Counted from the stretch's first letter, positions 46,134 through 56,055 are shown. The stretch: 64,000 nucleotides of DNA from Pseudomonas sp. 2FG (GCF_005502935.1 NZ_SCMP01000008.1:124001-188000), one strand, 5' to 3'. Notes: generated by a model from the sequence alone, not told the origin. Made by a program: numbers and translations.

Positions 46134-47294
46134 TCAGTCGGCCTCCAGCTCCGCGCTCGTGTCGCCGAAGTCCGGCCGCTGCCAGGCCAGCCAGACAAAA
46201 CCGGCCGCCCCCAGGGCCATCAGCAGCGGCAATGCATGACCGCTCAGCCACTGACTGGCCGCACCGGTCAGCAGTGGCCCGAGCAGGCAACCTATGCCCC
46301 AGAGCTGCGCCACATGCGCGTTGGCGCGCACCAGCTGATCGTCGCGGTAACGCTCGCCGATCAAAATCAGCGCGAGGGTGAACAGCCCGCCGGCGCTGGC
46401 GCCGAACAACACCCACAGCGGCCAGATCAACGGGGTGTGCAGCAGCAGCGGAATGCCCAGGCTGGACCACAGCAGGGTCACGCCACAGCCGCGGAACAGC
46501 GTGCGCCGCGGCATGCGGTCGGCCAGCCAGCCGATCGGCAACTGCAACAGCGCATCGCCGACCACCACCACGCTGGCCATCAGCAGCGCGACCTCCTGAG
46601 TGAAACCCTGGCGCAGCCCATAGATCGGCAACAGGGTCAGCATCATCGCCTCGAACGCGGCGAACAGACTCACCGCCCAGGCGATCGCCGGCAGCTGGCG
46701 ACAGAACGCCGCCAGGCCGCGTCCGGATGCGCTCTGCGCATCCACCGTCGGCGCACCCGTGCGGCCGAGCAGCACCAGCGAACCGCCGATCAGCAACCCC
46801 GTACCGGTCCAGAACCCCAGATCGGTCGCCGTCCCCAGCAGGCTCAGCAGCAAGGGCCCGGACAGCTGGCTGAGCGCATAACCGGTGCCGTACAGCGCCA
46901 CCAGCCGCCCCCGCCACTTATCCACCGCCAACTGATTGATCCAGCTTTCGCCGAGGATAAACACCACGGTCAGCGCCACGCCGAGCAGCAAGCGCAGCAG
47001 CAGCCAGGCCGCATAGCTAGGCACCAGCGCCTGCAGGCCCACCGACACGGCGCCAGCCAACAGGCACAGCTGCATCAACCCGGTGGTGCCGCAACGGGCC
47101 GCCAGGCGCCCGGCCAACGCGGCGCCGAGCAGTACGCCGATGGCCGGTGTCGCGGCCATCACGCCGATGGCGAACGAGTCATAACCCCAGCTTTCCAGGC
47201 GCAGCGACACCAGCGGCATGCTCACCCCGAGGGCCAGGCCGATACTGATCACCGCCGCGCAGACGGCGAAGTAGGTGCCCCAACGCATGACCAC
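46134..47294 (-). CDS. Major facilitator superfamily transporter
   Basis: A 386-residue 12-helix MFS permease (MRWGTYFAVCAAVISIGLAL at the start). Helices 1-6 and 7-12 are separated by a basic loop around GRTGAPTVDAQSASGRGLAA. A family-like motif AGRLAARCGTTGLM follows helix 2. This corresponds to PA5311 in gene order. It resembles YcaD-like MFS proteins; the substrate is unknown. The start at 47294 has GGGGAGAAG upstream. Its location in a polyamine catabolic cluster hints at polyamine or amino-acid transport, but this is weak. Confidence 0.88.
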   Translation of the reverse strand: MVMRWGTYFAVCAAVISIGLALGVSMPLVSLRLESWGYDSFAIGVMAATPAIGVLLGAALAGRLAARCGTTGLMQLCLLAGAVSVGLQALVPSYAAWLLLRLLLGVALTVVFILGESWINQLAVDKWRGRLVALYGTGYALSQLSGPLLLSLLGTATDLGFWTGTGLLIGGSLVLLGRTGAPTVDAQSASGRGLAAFCRQLPAIAWAVSLFAAFEAMMLTLLPIYGLRQGFTQEVALLMASVVVVGDALLQLPIGWLADRMPRRTLFRGCGVTLLWSSLGIPLLLHTPLIWPLWVLFGASAGGLFTLALILIGERYRDDQLVRANAHVAQLWGIGCLLGPLLTGAASQWLSGHALPLLMALGAAGFVWLAWQRPDFGDTSAELEAD

Positions 47295-47583
47295 TGTTCT
47301 TCTCCCCGAGGTTCGTCACAGAGAAAGCAAAACGGCCGGGCTCCATAAGGAAATCCGACCGCAGGTGTGGCTCGTCTGAGCCGGCCCTAATTAATCAAAG
47401 GGCGGACCTCATGAAAGCGCGTCAGCTTGACACCGAGCGCATTCGACACCGCTCAAGATCTACTGGGCTAAGGCCAGACAAGGCGAAGGTTCGCCGAAAA
47501 GCGCAGCGTACTGCAGTACGTGAGCATTTTCGGCGAGGCTTCAACGCCGTATGGCCGACGACCAGGAGATCGCAGCCATACCC
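47295..47583. other. Intergenic region with a long palindrome (REP-like)
   Basis: The 290-base gap between the aldehyde dehydrogenase stop and the MFS start holds a palindromic repeat at 47491-47536 and repeat-like flanks (GCTAAGGCCAGACAAGGCGA, TATGGCCGACGACCAGGAGA). These phrases look like a dispersed Pseudomonas intergenic repeat. Confidence 0.45.
47491..47536. repeat. 46-bp near-perfect palindrome
   Basis: TCGCCGAAAA (47491-47500) and TTTTCGGCGA (47527-47536) pair perfectly; the centre CGTACTGCAGTACG (47507-47520) is itself a perfect palindrome. It lies downstream of the aldehyde dehydrogenase and could protect its mRNA or act as a REP-type insertion target. Confidence 0.6.
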
Positions 47584-49077
47584 TTACAGCTTGATCCAGG
47601 TGGCTTTCAGTTCGGTGTACTTGTCGAAGGCGTGCAGCGACTTGTCGCGGCCGTTACCCGACTGCTTGAAACCACCGAAGGGCGCAGTCATATCGCCGCC
47701 GTCATACTGGTTGACCCACATGCTGCCGACGCGCAGCGCCTTGGCCGCCAGGTGCGCCTTGGACAGGTTGCTGGTCCAGATCGCCGCGGCCAGGCCGTAG
47801 ATACTGTCGTTGGCAATCTGGATGGCTTCTTCGACCGTATCGAAGCTGATCACCGAGAGCACCGGACCGAAAATTTCCTCGGCGGCGATGCGCATGGAGT
47901 TGTGCACTCCATCGAAAATCGTCGGCTCGACGTAGACGCCACCGGTCTCTTCCAGGGTGCGCCGGCCGCCGCACAGCAGCGTGGCGTGCTCGGCATGCCC
48001 GGCCTCGATATAGGCCAGTACGCTGTTCAGGTGCTGGCTATCCACCAACGCGCCGACCTTGGTCGCCGGGTCGAGGGCGTGGCCGGCTTTCCAGCCCTGC
48101 ATGGCTTCCAGCACCAGCGCCATGAACTGGTCTTTGATCGAACGCTCGACCAGCAGGCGCGAGCCGGCGGTGCACATCTCGCCCTGGTTGAAGCAGATCG
48201 CCGCGGCCGCTGCTTCGGCGGCCGCCTTGAGGTCCGGGGCATCGGCGCAGACGATGTTGGCACTCTTGCCGCCGGCTTCCAGCCAGACGCGCTTCATATT
48301 GGACTCGCCGGCATAGATCATCAGCTGCTTGGCGATCTTGGTCGAACCGGTGAACACCAGGGTGTCGACGTCCATGTGCAGCGCCAGCGCCTTGCCGACG
48401 GTATGGCCATAGCCCGGCAGGACGTTCAGCACACCGGCCGGAATACCGGCCTCGAGGGCCAGCTGGGCCATGCGGATGGCGGTCAGCGGCGACTTCTCGG
48501 ACGGCTTGACTATCACCGAGTTGCCGGTGGCCAGCGCCGGGCCGAGCTTCCAGCAGGTCATGATCAGCGGGAAGTTCCACGGCACTATGGCCGCGACCAC
48601 GCCTACCGCCTCACGGGTCACCAGGCCCAGCTCGTCGTGCGGGGTGGCGGCCACTTCGTCGTAGATCTTGTCGACCGCCTCGCCACTCCAGCGGATCGCC
48701 CGCGACGCACCCGGCACGTCGACGCCCAGCGCATCGCTGATCGGCTTGCCCATGTCCAGGGTTTCCAGCAGGGCCAACTCTTCGGCATGGGCGTCCAGCA
48801 GATCGGCGAAGCGGATCATGGCTTGCTTGCGCTTGACCGGCGACAGGCGCGACCACAGGCCAGACTCGAAGGTGGCGCGCGCATCGGCCACCGCACGCTC
48901 GGCATCGGCCAGATCGCAGCTGGCCACTTTAGTCAGCAACCGGCCATCGACCGGGCTGATGCAGTCGAAGGTCGCCGCGGATACGGCGGCGGTGTATTCG
49001 CCGTGGATAAAAGCGCGGCCTTCAATCACCAGGGCCTGGGCCCGTTGCTCCCAGTCGGCGCGAGTCAGAGTAGTCAT
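47584..49077 (-). CDS. pauC: Aldehyde dehydrogenase PauC/KauB
   Basis: A 497-residue NAD(P)-dependent aldehyde dehydrogenase. It oxidises gamma-glutamylaminobutyraldehyde or 4-guanidinobutyraldehyde in polyamine and arginine catabolism. The active site includes general base Glu in WLEAGGKSANIV and nucleophile Cys in FNQGEMCTAGSRLLVE. NAD site FTGSTKIAKQLM and IVPWNFPLIMTCWKLGPALA with the catalytic Asn are present. It is divergent from the transaminase. PA5312 (kauB/pauC) is the ortholog by context. Confidence 0.95.
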   Translation of the reverse strand: MTTLTRADWEQRAQALVIEGRAFIHGEYTAAVSAATFDCISPVDGRLLTKVASCDLADAERAVADARATFESGLWSRLSPVKRKQAMIRFADLLDAHAEELALLETLDMGKPISDALGVDVPGASRAIRWSGEAVDKIYDEVAATPHDELGLVTREAVGVVAAIVPWNFPLIMTCWKLGPALATGNSVIVKPSEKSPLTAIRMAQLALEAGIPAGVLNVLPGYGHTVGKALALHMDVDTLVFTGSTKIAKQLMIYAGESNMKRVWLEAGGKSANIVCADAPDLKAAAEAAAAAICFNQGEMCTAGSRLLVERSIKDQFMALVLEAMQGWKAGHALDPATKVGALVDSQHLNSVLAYIEAGHAEHATLLCGGRRTLEETGGVYVEPTIFDGVHNSMRIAAEEIFGPVLSVISFDTVEEAIQIANDSIYGLAAAIWTSNLSKAHLAAKALRVGSMWVNQYDGGDMTAPFGGFKQSGNGRDKSLHAFDKYTELKATWIKL

Positions 49078-49310
49078 GCGAGCGTCCTCATTATTAAGTA
49101 GAAGAATGCGGCGTGCTCGACGCGCGCACTGTCAAAAATTCTGCAAGGCCAGGTGCTGGCCCATCATGCCGGCAACACTAAACCAGCGGGCCCCACCTTT
49201 TCAATATTTTTTACATATCGGCAGAAAACACCCTTGTCATGTTCGTTTTATTAAACATAGACTGCAGCGCAGTGCTGTATGGACCCCTCCTCGCTCGCCC
49301 GGATACCCCA
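49078..49310. promoter_or_regulatory. Divergent promoter region, pauC / omega-transaminase
   Basis: AT-rich core at about 49196-49260 (TTTTCAATATTTTTTACATA, TCGTTTTATTAAACATAG) marks the probable overlapping promoters. A polyamine-responsive operator could be present, but I could not identify it. Confidence 0.5.
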
Positions 49311-50654
49311 ATGACGACCGACAACAAGCCGCAACTGAGCAGAAAAACCAACACCCTCGACGATTTCTGGATGCCCTTCACCGCCAACCGCCAGTTCAAA
49401 GCCAAGCCGCGCTTGCTGGAAAGTGCCGAAGGCATGTATTTCACCACCAGCGACGGCCGCCAGGTGCTGGATGGCACCGCCGGGCTCTGGTGCTGCAACG
49501 CCGGCCACGGCCGCCGGGAAATCACCGAGGCGGTGAGCAAGCAGATCGCCAAGCTGGACTTCGCCCCGACCTTCCAGATGGGCCACCCGCTGCCCTTCGA
49601 GTTGGCCGAGCGCCTGGCGGCCATCGCGCCGGCGGGGCTGAATAAACTCTTCTTCACCAACTCCGGCTCGGAGTCGGCGGACACCGCCCTGAAGATCGCC
49701 CTGGCCTACCAGCGCGCGATCGGCCAAGGCACCCGCACCCGCTTGATCGGCCGCGAACTGGGCTATCACGGCGTCGGTTTCGGCGGCCTCTCGGTCGGCG
49801 GCATGGTCAACAACCGCAAAGCCTTCTCGGCCGCACTGCTGCCGGGCGTCGATCACCTGCCGCATACCCTGGACATCCAGCGCAACGCCTTCAGCCGCGG
49901 CCTGCCGGAACACGGCGTGGAAAAAGCCGAGGAACTGGAACGCCTGGTGGCCCTGCACGGCGCGGAAAACATCGCCGCGGTGATAGTCGAGCCGATGTCC
50001 GGCTCCGCCGGCGTGGTGCTGCCGCCGGTGGGCTACCTCAAGCGGCTGCGCGAGATCACCCGCAAACACGGCATTCTGTTGATTTTCGACGAAGTCATCA
50101 CCGGTTTCGGCCGGGTCGGCGAAGCCTTCGCCGCCCAGCGCTGGGGCGTCACCCCGGACATCCTCACGACCGCCAAGGGCCTGACCAACGGCGCGATTCC
50201 GATGGGCGCGGTGTTCGCCCACGAGAAGATCTACGAGGCCTTGATGCAGGGCCCGGAGAGCGCCATCGAGTTCTTCCACGGCTACACCTACTCCGGTCAC
50301 CCGGTGGCCTGCGCCGCGGCGCTGGCGACCCTGGACATCTATCAGCGCGACCAGCTGTTCCAGCGCAGCATCGAGCTGGAAGGCTACTGGCAGGACGCGC
50401 TGCTCAGCCTGCGGGATCTGCCCAGCGTGATCGACATCCGCGCCATTGGCCTGGTCGGCGGCGTGCAGTTGGCGCCGAATGCCGAAGGCGCCGGCAAGCG
50501 TGGCTATCAGGTGTTCGAGCAGTGCTTCGAGGACGACCTGCTGGTGCGCGTGACCGGCGATATCGTGGCCATGTCGCCGCCGCTAATCGTCGAGAAAGCG
50601 CAGATCGACACCCTGGTCGACAAGCTCGCCAGCTCGATCCGCCAGGCCAGTTAA
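49311..50654 (+). CDS. Omega-amino acid:pyruvate aminotransferase (beta-alanine/diamine type, class III)
   Basis: A 447-residue class III PLP aminotransferase. PLP-lysine is Lys289 in LTTAKGLTNGAIPMGAV; Asp in LLIFDEVITGFGRVGEAFAA contacts the pyridine nitrogen; GSESADTALKIA binds phosphate. It starts at ATG 49311, MTTDNKPQLSRKTNTLDDFW, a typical omega-APT N-terminus. PA5313 (annotated gabT2-like) is the positional ortholog. Likely donors are beta-alanine or polyamine-derived amines, with pyruvate as acceptor. The next gene, a cupin, starts 23 bases on. Confidence 0.92.
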   Translation: MTTDNKPQLSRKTNTLDDFWMPFTANRQFKAKPRLLESAEGMYFTTSDGRQVLDGTAGLWCCNAGHGRREITEAVSKQIAKLDFAPTFQMGHPLPFELAERLAAIAPAGLNKLFFTNSGSESADTALKIALAYQRAIGQGTRTRLIGRELGYHGVGFGGLSVGGMVNNRKAFSAALLPGVDHLPHTLDIQRNAFSRGLPEHGVEKAEELERLVALHGAENIAAVIVEPMSGSAGVVLPPVGYLKRLREITRKHGILLIFDEVITGFGRVGEAFAAQRWGVTPDILTTAKGLTNGAIPMGAVFAHEKIYEALMQGPESAIEFFHGYTYSGHPVACAAALATLDIYQRDQLFQRSIELEGYWQDALLSLRDLPSVIDIRAIGLVGGVQLAPNAEGAGKRGYQVFEQCFEDDLLVRVTGDIVAMSPPLIVEKAQIDTLVDKLASSIRQAS

Positions 50655-50677
50655 ACCCTCTGACTATGGAAAAGCCC

Positions 50678-51043
50678 ATGAACATCGAACAGATCGTCGA
50701 CTTCGCTCAGGCCACCACTGCGCCCGAGCATTACCGCCCGGCGCCGGCAAAGATCCTCAAAGGCGACCCCGAACAAAGCGTGCGCAACCACTACGCCAGC
50801 CCTTGCAGCCAGTTCAACGCCGGCATCTGGGAAGGCGCGGTCGGCCAGTGGACGGTGAATTACAGCGAGCACGAATACTGCGAAATCCTCCAAGGCGTCT
50901 CCGTGCTGCGCGATGCCGAGGGCAACGCCAAGACGTTACGGGCGGGCGACCGCTTCGTCATTCCGGCCGGCTTCTCCGGCACCTGGGAAGTCCTGGAAGC
51001 CTGCCGCAAGGTCTACGTGCTCTTCGAGCAAGCGTCGAGCTGA
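50678..51043 (+). CDS. Cupin-domain protein (DUF861-like)
   Basis: A 121-residue single-domain cupin. N-terminus NIEQIVDFAQATTAPEHYRP, cupin core QFNAGIWEGAVGQWTVNYSE, HEYCEILQGVSVLRDAEG, then AGDRFVIPAGFSGTWEVLEA, matching DUF861 (ethanolamine-utilisation-like EutQ cupins). ATG 50678 is chosen with GGAAAA upstream; ATG 50666 in frame adds MEKP. It is probably cotranscribed with the transaminase and may process a polyamine-derived intermediate; function is unknown. Confidence 0.85.
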   Translation: MNIEQIVDFAQATTAPEHYRPAPAKILKGDPEQSVRNHYASPCSQFNAGIWEGAVGQWTVNYSEHEYCEILQGVSVLRDAEGNAKTLRAGDRFVIPAGFSGTWEVLEACRKVYVLFEQASS

Positions 51044-51073
51044 TCCCAGCCAGTATCCATGCGTGACCTCTTC

Positions 51074-51097
51074 GCCCGCTCTCCAGCGGGCTTTTTT
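51074..51097 (+). terminator. Intrinsic terminator after the cupin gene
   Basis: GCCCGCT-CTCC-AGCGGGC followed by TTTTTT on the plus strand, 30 bases past the cupin stop. Confidence 0.9.
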
Positions 51098-51139
51098 ATG
51101 CCGCGAGCAAAACCCGCCCCGGACTAAATCGCCGGCAAG

Positions 51140-51168
51140 AAAAAGCCCGCCAAGGGGCGGGCTTTTTC
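51140..51168 (-). terminator. Intrinsic terminator of rpmB-rpmG
   Basis: AAAAAGCCCGCC-AAGGG-GCGGGCTTTTT gives a strong stem on both strands; on the minus strand it follows the rpmG stop by about 18 bases and is followed by TTTTTC. Confidence 0.88.
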
Positions 51169-51185
51169 GGCAAGGGCCGGATCAA

Positions 51186-51341
51186 TTACTTGATCTTGGC
51201 TTCCTTGTAGATCACGTGCTGACGCACAACCGGATCGAATTTTTTGATTTCGATTTTGTCCGGAGTGGTGCGCTTGTTCTTGTCGGTGGTGTAGAAGTGG
51301 CCAGTACCGGCGCTCGACACCAAACGGATTAGTTCACGCAT
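51186..51341 (-). CDS. rpmG: 50S ribosomal protein L33
   Basis: A 51-residue ribosomal protein. It starts [20 protein letters not shown] at ATG 51339-51341 and ends [17 protein letters not shown], a standard L33. It lacks the CxxC zinc motif (C-minus form), as is common in pseudomonads. It follows rpmB by 10 bases in a two-gene operon. Confidence 0.98.
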   Translation of the reverse strand: MRELIRLVSSAGTGHFYTTDKNKRTTPDKIEIKKFDPVVRQHVIYKEAKIK

Positions 51342-51351
51342 GATTAGCTCC

Positions 51352-51588
51352 TTAAACCTTTTCGCCGCGGCTGCGGATTTCGGCCAGCACAACATCAATG
51401 CCGCGTTTGTCGATGATACGCATGCCTTTGGCAGTTACGCGCAGACGCACGAAGCGCTTCTCGGACTCGACCCAGAAGCGGTGATGCTGCAGGTTCGGCA
51501 GGAAACGGCGACGGGTTTTGTTGTTCGCGTGGGAAATGTTATTCCCGGTTACCGGACCCTTACCGGTAACTTGACAGACTCTCGACAT
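51352..51588 (-). CDS. rpmB: 50S ribosomal protein L28
   Basis: A 78-residue ribosomal protein. [20 protein letters not shown] is diagnostic, followed by [20 protein letters not shown] and a helical C-terminus. It is first in the rpmB-rpmG operon; GAGGTATG gives a ribosome binding site close to the start. No cysteine pairs of the zinc-binding L28 form are complete. Housekeeping gene with the expected size. Confidence 0.98.
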   Translation of the reverse strand: MSRVCQVTGKGPVTGNNISHANNKTRRRFLPNLQHHRFWVESEKRFVRLRVTAKGMRIIDKRGIDVVLAEIRSRGEKV

Positions 51589-51951
51589 ACCTCAGCCCTC
51601 TAAAACCACATGCCCAACCCGGCATGGGTTGGCCGCTTAAACTCAAAGTCATTTGGCGCTCGGCGCCACGTTTCTTCAGGGTCTTACCGGCCACACCTAC
51701 AAGCGAAGGAACCGGGCCCCTAGAAAAGAGCGCTGCTTTATACCAGAAAGCCCCCCAGGCAACAAGGATAACTGCGCTTTTCCACAACCTCGACAGCCCG
51801 CCCCCGCGCTGCAACCGGCAGCGCCGCGGGCAGCGCGCGCACCGACCGCTCGTCACTCCGACTGCATTGTCCTACCCCGTTCCATCGTCTAGGGTAGGCT
51901 TTTGCACCAATGCCCGCGGACGGGCCGTCGACCCGAACAAGGAGTACCGCC
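51589..51951. other. Intergenic region between rpmB and the peptide-binding protein gene
   Basis: About 360 bases between divergent genes. It should carry the rpmB promoter on the left and the SBP promoter on the right (TCGTCTAGGGTAGGCT near 51887 is a possible -10 region). No gene with coding-like bias was recognised. Confidence 0.35.
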
Positions 51952-53541
51952 ATGCGCCTCGCCGCCTTACCGCTGTTATTCGCCCCGCTGCTGAGCCCTT
52001 TATTGGCGCAGGCCGCCACCCTTAGCGTCTGCACCGAGGCCAGCCCGGAAGGCTTCGACGTGGTGCAGTACAACTCACTGACCACCACCAATGCCTCCGC
52101 CGACGTGCTGATGAACCGCCTGGTGGAGTTCGACGCGGCCAGTGGCAAATTGCTGCCAAGCCTGGCGCAAAGCTGGAGCGTCTCAGCGGATGGGCTGACC
52201 TACGACTTTCAGCTGCGCCAGGGCGTGAAGTTCCACCACACCGACTATTTCAGCCCCAGTCGCGAACTGAATGCCGACGACGCGCTATTCAGCTTCCAGC
52301 GCATGCTCGACCCGACTAATCCCTGGCACAAGGTCGCACAGAGCGGCTTCCCGCATGCCCAATCCATGCAGCTGCCGAGCCTGATCAAAGCCGTCGAGGC
52401 ACCCGATCCGTATCGCCTGCGTTTTACCTTGACCCATCCCGAGGCCACCTTCCTGGCCACCCTGAGCATGGGTTTCGCCTCGATCTACTCCGCCGAGTAC
52501 GCGGCGCAGCTGCTTAAGGCCGGCACGCCGGAGCAGCTCAACGCCCAGCCGATTGGCAGCGGCCCGTTCAGCTTCAAGCGTTTCCAGAAGGACGCCGTGG
52601 TGCGCTATGCGGCCAACCCGGACTACTTTGCCGGCAAACCCGCAGTCGATGCGCTGGTGTTCGCCATCACCCCGGACGCCAATGTGCGCCTGCAGAAACT
52701 GCGCCGCGGCGAGTGCCAGATCGCCCTCTCGCCCAAGCCGCTGGATGTGCGCGCCGCCGCCAATGACCCGGCCCTCAAAGCCGTCACCACCCCGGCCTTT
52801 ATGACCGCCTTCGTCGCGCTCAACAGCCAGCACCCACCGCTGGATCAGCCAGCCGTGCGCCAGGCAATCAACCTCGCCTTCGATAAGGCCAGCTACCTGC
52901 GCGCCGTGTTCGAAGACAGCGCCATCGGCGCCAACGGCCCGTACCCGCCCAACACCTGGAGCTATGCCAGCGAACTGCCCGGTTACGCCCACGATCCGGC
53001 CCAGGCTCGCGCGCTGCTGGCCAAAGCCGGGCTCAAGGATGGCTTCACGACCACTATCTGGACCCGCCCGTCCAGCAGCCTGCTCAATCCCAACCCGAGT
53101 CTCGGCGCCCAGCTGCTGCAGGCCGACCTGGCGGAAGTCGGCATTCGTGCGCAGATCCGCGTGATCGAATGGGGCGAGCTGATTCGCCGTGCCAAAGCCG
53201 GCGAGCATGACCTGCTGTTTATGGGCTGGGCCGGTGACAACGGCGACCCGGACAACTTCCTCACCCCGCAGTTTTCCTGCGCGGCCGTGCAGTCCGGCAC
53301 CAATTTCGCCCGTTACTGCGATAAAGCGCTCGATCAACTGATCAACTCCGGCAAAGGCACCGACGACCTGGCCGAACGCACTCGGCTCTATAAAGAAGCC
53401 CAGCAACTGATCCAGCAGCAGGCGTTGTGGCTACCGCTGGCGCACCCCACCGCCGCCGCGCTGACCCGTAAGGACGTGCAGGGTTATCAGGCCAGCCCGT
53501 TCGGGCGGCAGGACTTCTCCCGGGTCAGCCTAGGCCGGTGA
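51952..53541 (+). CDS. Periplasmic peptide-binding protein of an ABC transporter (SBP family 5, DppA-like)
   Basis: A 529-residue solute-binding protein. The signal peptide is RLAALPLLFAPLLSPLLAQA, cleaved after AQA-A. The mature start TLSVCTEASPEGFDVVQYNS has the Cys found in DppA-type proteins. Conserved segments: LVEFDAASGKLLPSLAQSWS, YDFQLRQGVKFHHTDYF, LNADDALFSFQRMLDPTN and PIGSGPFSFKRF. It binds di- or oligopeptides for an ABC importer; no permease genes adjoin, so it would be an orphan SBP. ATG 51952 has AAGGAG upstream. It resembles PA5317 (dppA5). Confidence 0.92.
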   Translation: MRLAALPLLFAPLLSPLLAQAATLSVCTEASPEGFDVVQYNSLTTTNASADVLMNRLVEFDAASGKLLPSLAQSWSVSADGLTYDFQLRQGVKFHHTDYFSPSRELNADDALFSFQRMLDPTNPWHKVAQSGFPHAQSMQLPSLIKAVEAPDPYRLRFTLTHPEATFLATLSMGFASIYSAEYAAQLLKAGTPEQLNAQPIGSGPFSFKRFQKDAVVRYAANPDYFAGKPAVDALVFAITPDANVRLQKLRRGECQIALSPKPLDVRAAANDPALKAVTTPAFMTAFVALNSQHPPLDQPAVRQAINLAFDKASYLRAVFEDSAIGANGPYPPNTWSYASELPGYAHDPAQARALLAKAGLKDGFTTTIWTRPSSSLLNPNPSLGAQLLQADLAEVGIRAQIRVIEWGELIRRAKAGEHDLLFMGWAGDNGDPDNFLTPQFSCAAVQSGTNFARYCDKALDQLINSGKGTDDLAERTRLYKEAQQLIQQQALWLPLAHPTAAALTRKDVQGYQASPFGRQDFSRVSLGR

Positions 53542-53550
53542 CCGTGACAA

Positions 53551-54225
53551 CTACAGCCACCCATATTCGGCCAGCGACAGCGGCTCACCGTCGCCAACGA
53601 TAAAGTGATCGAGCACCCGCACATCCACTAGCGCCAGCGCCTCCTTGAGACGCTGGGTCAGCACCCGGTCGGCTTGACTGGGCTCGGCGACGCCGGAGGG
53701 ATGATTGTGGCAGAGGATCAAGGCCGCGGCGTTATGCGCCAAAGCGCGCTTGACCACCTGCCGCGGGTAGACGCTGGCGCTGTCGATGGAGCCCTGGAAC
53801 AGCGCCTCGAACGCCAGCACCCGATGCTTGGAATCGAGAAACAGACAGCCGAACACCTCATGGGGCTCATGCCGCAACAGCGCTTTCAAGTAGTCGCGCA
53901 CCGCCTGCGGGCTCTCCAAGGCGGAATCGCGACGCAGGCGCTCGGCCAGATGCCGGCGCGCCATCTCCAACACCGCCTGCAGCTGAGCGAATTTGGCCGG
54001 CCCCAGCCCGAGGTGCTGACTGAAACTCGCCTGATCCGCCTCCAAGAGCGGCCGCAGCCCGCCGAAGGAGGCGAGCAAGTGCCGCGCCAGATCCACCGCG
54101 CTCTTGCCGGTGACCCCGGTGCGCAGAAAAATGGCCAGCAGTTCGGCGTCCGTCAGGGTCGCCGCCCCCTGGTCCAGCAGTTTCTCCCGCGGGCGTTCTG
54201 CCGCGGGCCAATCGCGAATGCTCAT
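53551..54225 (-). CDS. radC: RadC family protein (JAB/MPN domain)
   Basis: A 224-residue protein with an HhH-like N-domain ([40 protein letters not shown]) and a C-terminal JAMM metalloprotease-like fold. The zinc motif is [14 protein letters not shown] (His-x-His...Asp). Despite the name, RadC is dispensable for DNA repair and its biochemical role is unknown. It is divergent from coaBC, as usual in proteobacteria. Length matches E. coli RadC (222). Confidence 0.95.
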   Translation of the reverse strand: MSIRDWPAAERPREKLLDQGAATLTDAELLAIFLRTGVTGKSAVDLARHLLASFGGLRPLLEADQASFSQHLGLGPAKFAQLQAVLEMARRHLAERLRRDSALESPQAVRDYLKALLRHEPHEVFGCLFLDSKHRVLAFEALFQGSIDSASVYPRQVVKRALAHNAAALILCHNHPSGVAEPSQADRVLTQRLKEALALVDVRVLDHFIVGDGEPLSLAEYGWL

Positions 54226-54359
54226 AGCACCTCCGTGTCGAGCGGGCCCGCTGTTCCAGTGCGGGCGCTGTGCTATCTTAGCCCAACTTTTTTGCGCGGC
54301 GATTGGCCAGGGGCGGCGGCGTCGCCGCTGCGCACTTCCACTCTAGATAAGGCAGGCCT

Positions 54360-55568
54360 ATGCAGCGGCTGTACCGGAAACGCATCGTCCTCGGCGTGGG
54401 TGGCGGCATCGCCGCGTACAAGAGCGCCGAACTGGTTCGCCGCCTGCGCGACCAGGGCGCGGAAGTCCGCGTGGTGATGACCCAGGGCGGCCGCGAATTC
54501 ATTACCCCGCTGACCCTGCAGGCCCTGTCCGGCCATCCGGTCCACCTCGACCTGCTCGACCCGGCTGCCGAAGCCGCCATGGGCCATATCGAACTGGCCA
54601 AGTGGGCCGACCTGATCCTGATCGCCCCCGCCACCGCCGACCTGATGGCCCGCCTGGCGCAAGGTATCGCCAACGACCTGCTGACCACCCTGGTGCTGGC
54701 CACCGACGCCCCGGTCGCCCTGGCCCCGGCGATGAACCAGGCGATGTGGCGCGACCCCGCGACCCAGGCCAACCGTAAGGTGCTCACCGAACGCGGCCTC
54801 TACCTGTTCGGCCCGGCCGCCGGTAGCCAAGCCTGCGGCGACGTGGGCCTGGGCCGCATGCTCGAAGCCGATGAGCTGGCGCAATGTGCCGCCGACTGCT
54901 TCAAGCGCAGCAGCCTGACCGGCCGGCATGTGCTGATCACCGCCGGGCCGACTCAGGAAAACATCGACCCGGTGCGCTACATCACCAACCACAGCTCCGG
55001 CAAGATGGGCTTCGCCCTGGCCGAAGCCGCCGCCGAAGCAGGCGCCAAGGTGACCCTGATCAGCGGCCCGGTGCATCTGCCGACGCCTGAGCGGGTCAAC
55101 CGCATCGACGTGGTCAGCGCCCGCGACATGCTCGCCGCCTGCGAGGCCGCGATGCCCTGCGACCTACTGATCGCCGCCGCCGCGGTGGCCGACTACCGCC
55201 CGGAAGTGGTGGCTCAGCACAAACTGAAGAAGGACCCGACCAGCGGCGACGGCCTGCTCCTGCAGATGGTTCGTAACCCGGACATTCTGGCGACCCTCGC
55301 GCAGCGCGCCGATCGCCCGTTCAGTGTCGGCTTTGCCGCCGAGACCGAGAAGCTGCTCGACTATGCGGCGCGCAAGCTGAAAGACAAGAACCTCGACCTG
55401 ATAGTCGCCAACGATGTCGCCAATCCGAGCATCGGCTTCAACAGCGAAGAGAACGCGATCACCATCATCGATCGCGAACTGCAGCAAAATAGCCTCGCCC
55501 AGACCAGCAAGGGCAAGATTGCCCGGCAACTGATCGCCTTTATCGCCGAGCGCCTGAACCGGGCCTAA
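54360..55568 (+). CDS. coaBC: Phosphopantothenoylcysteine decarboxylase / synthetase (CoaBC, Dfp)
   Basis: A 402-residue bifunctional flavoprotein in CoA synthesis. The N-terminal CoaC domain has [20 protein letters not shown], His in [24 protein letters not shown] and [13 protein letters not shown] with the active cysteine. The C-terminal CoaB domain begins [20 protein letters not shown] and has [20 protein letters not shown] and the conserved [11 protein letters not shown]. It precedes dut by 31 bases. Confidence 0.97.
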   Translation: MQRLYRKRIVLGVGGGIAAYKSAELVRRLRDQGAEVRVVMTQGGREFITPLTLQALSGHPVHLDLLDPAAEAAMGHIELAKWADLILIAPATADLMARLAQGIANDLLTTLVLATDAPVALAPAMNQAMWRDPATQANRKVLTERGLYLFGPAAGSQACGDVGLGRMLEADELAQCAADCFKRSSLTGRHVLITAGPTQENIDPVRYITNHSSGKMGFALAEAAAEAGAKVTLISGPVHLPTPERVNRIDVVSARDMLAACEAAMPCDLLIAAAAVADYRPEVVAQHKLKKDPTSGDGLLLQMVRNPDILATLAQRADRPFSVGFAAETEKLLDYAARKLKDKNLDLIVANDVANPSIGFNSEENAITIIDRELQQNSLAQTSKGKIARQLIAFIAERLNRA

Positions 55569-55599
55569 GGCTCGCACCCGATCACTCACAGAGCCTGAC

Positions 55600-56055
55600 A
55601 TGCACGCACTGCAAGCCAAGATTCTCGACCCCCGCATTGGCCGCGACTTCCCGCAGCCCCAGTACGCCACCCCAGGCTCTGCCGGCCTCGATCTGCGCGC
55701 CATGCTGGCGCAAGACAGCCTGCTCGAGCCCGGTCAAACCCTGCTGATTCCCACCGGCCTGTCGATCTATATCGGCGACCCAGGCTTGGCCGCCTTGATC
55801 CTGCCCCGCTCGGGCCTCGGTCATAAACACGGCATAGTGCTCGGCAACCTGGTCGGCCTGATCGACTCGGATTACCAGGGCGAGCTGATGGTGTCCTGCT
55901 GGAATCGCGGGCAGACGGCCTTCAGCATCGCCGTCGGCGAGCGCATCGCGCAGCTGATCCTGGTGCCGGTGGTACAGGCGCACTTCGAGCTGGTCGAACA
56001 ATTCGATGAAAGCCAGCGCGGTGCCGGCGGCTTCGGCCACTCCGGCAGCCACTGA
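55600..56055 (+). CDS. dut: dUTP diphosphatase
   Basis: A 151-residue trimeric dUTPase that hydrolyses dUTP to dUMP and PPi. The five motifs are visible: [11 protein letters not shown] (I), [16 protein letters not shown] (II), [13 protein letters not shown] (III), [17 protein letters not shown] (IV) and [10 protein letters not shown] (V, Gly-rich C-terminus). Follows coaBC, precedes algC, a conserved order in pseudomonads. Confidence 0.98.
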   Translation: MHALQAKILDPRIGRDFPQPQYATPGSAGLDLRAMLAQDSLLEPGQTLLIPTGLSIYIGDPGLAALILPRSGLGHKHGIVLGNLVGLIDSDYQGELMVSCWNRGQTAFSIAVGERIAQLILVPVVQAHFELVEQFDESQRGAGGFGHSGSH

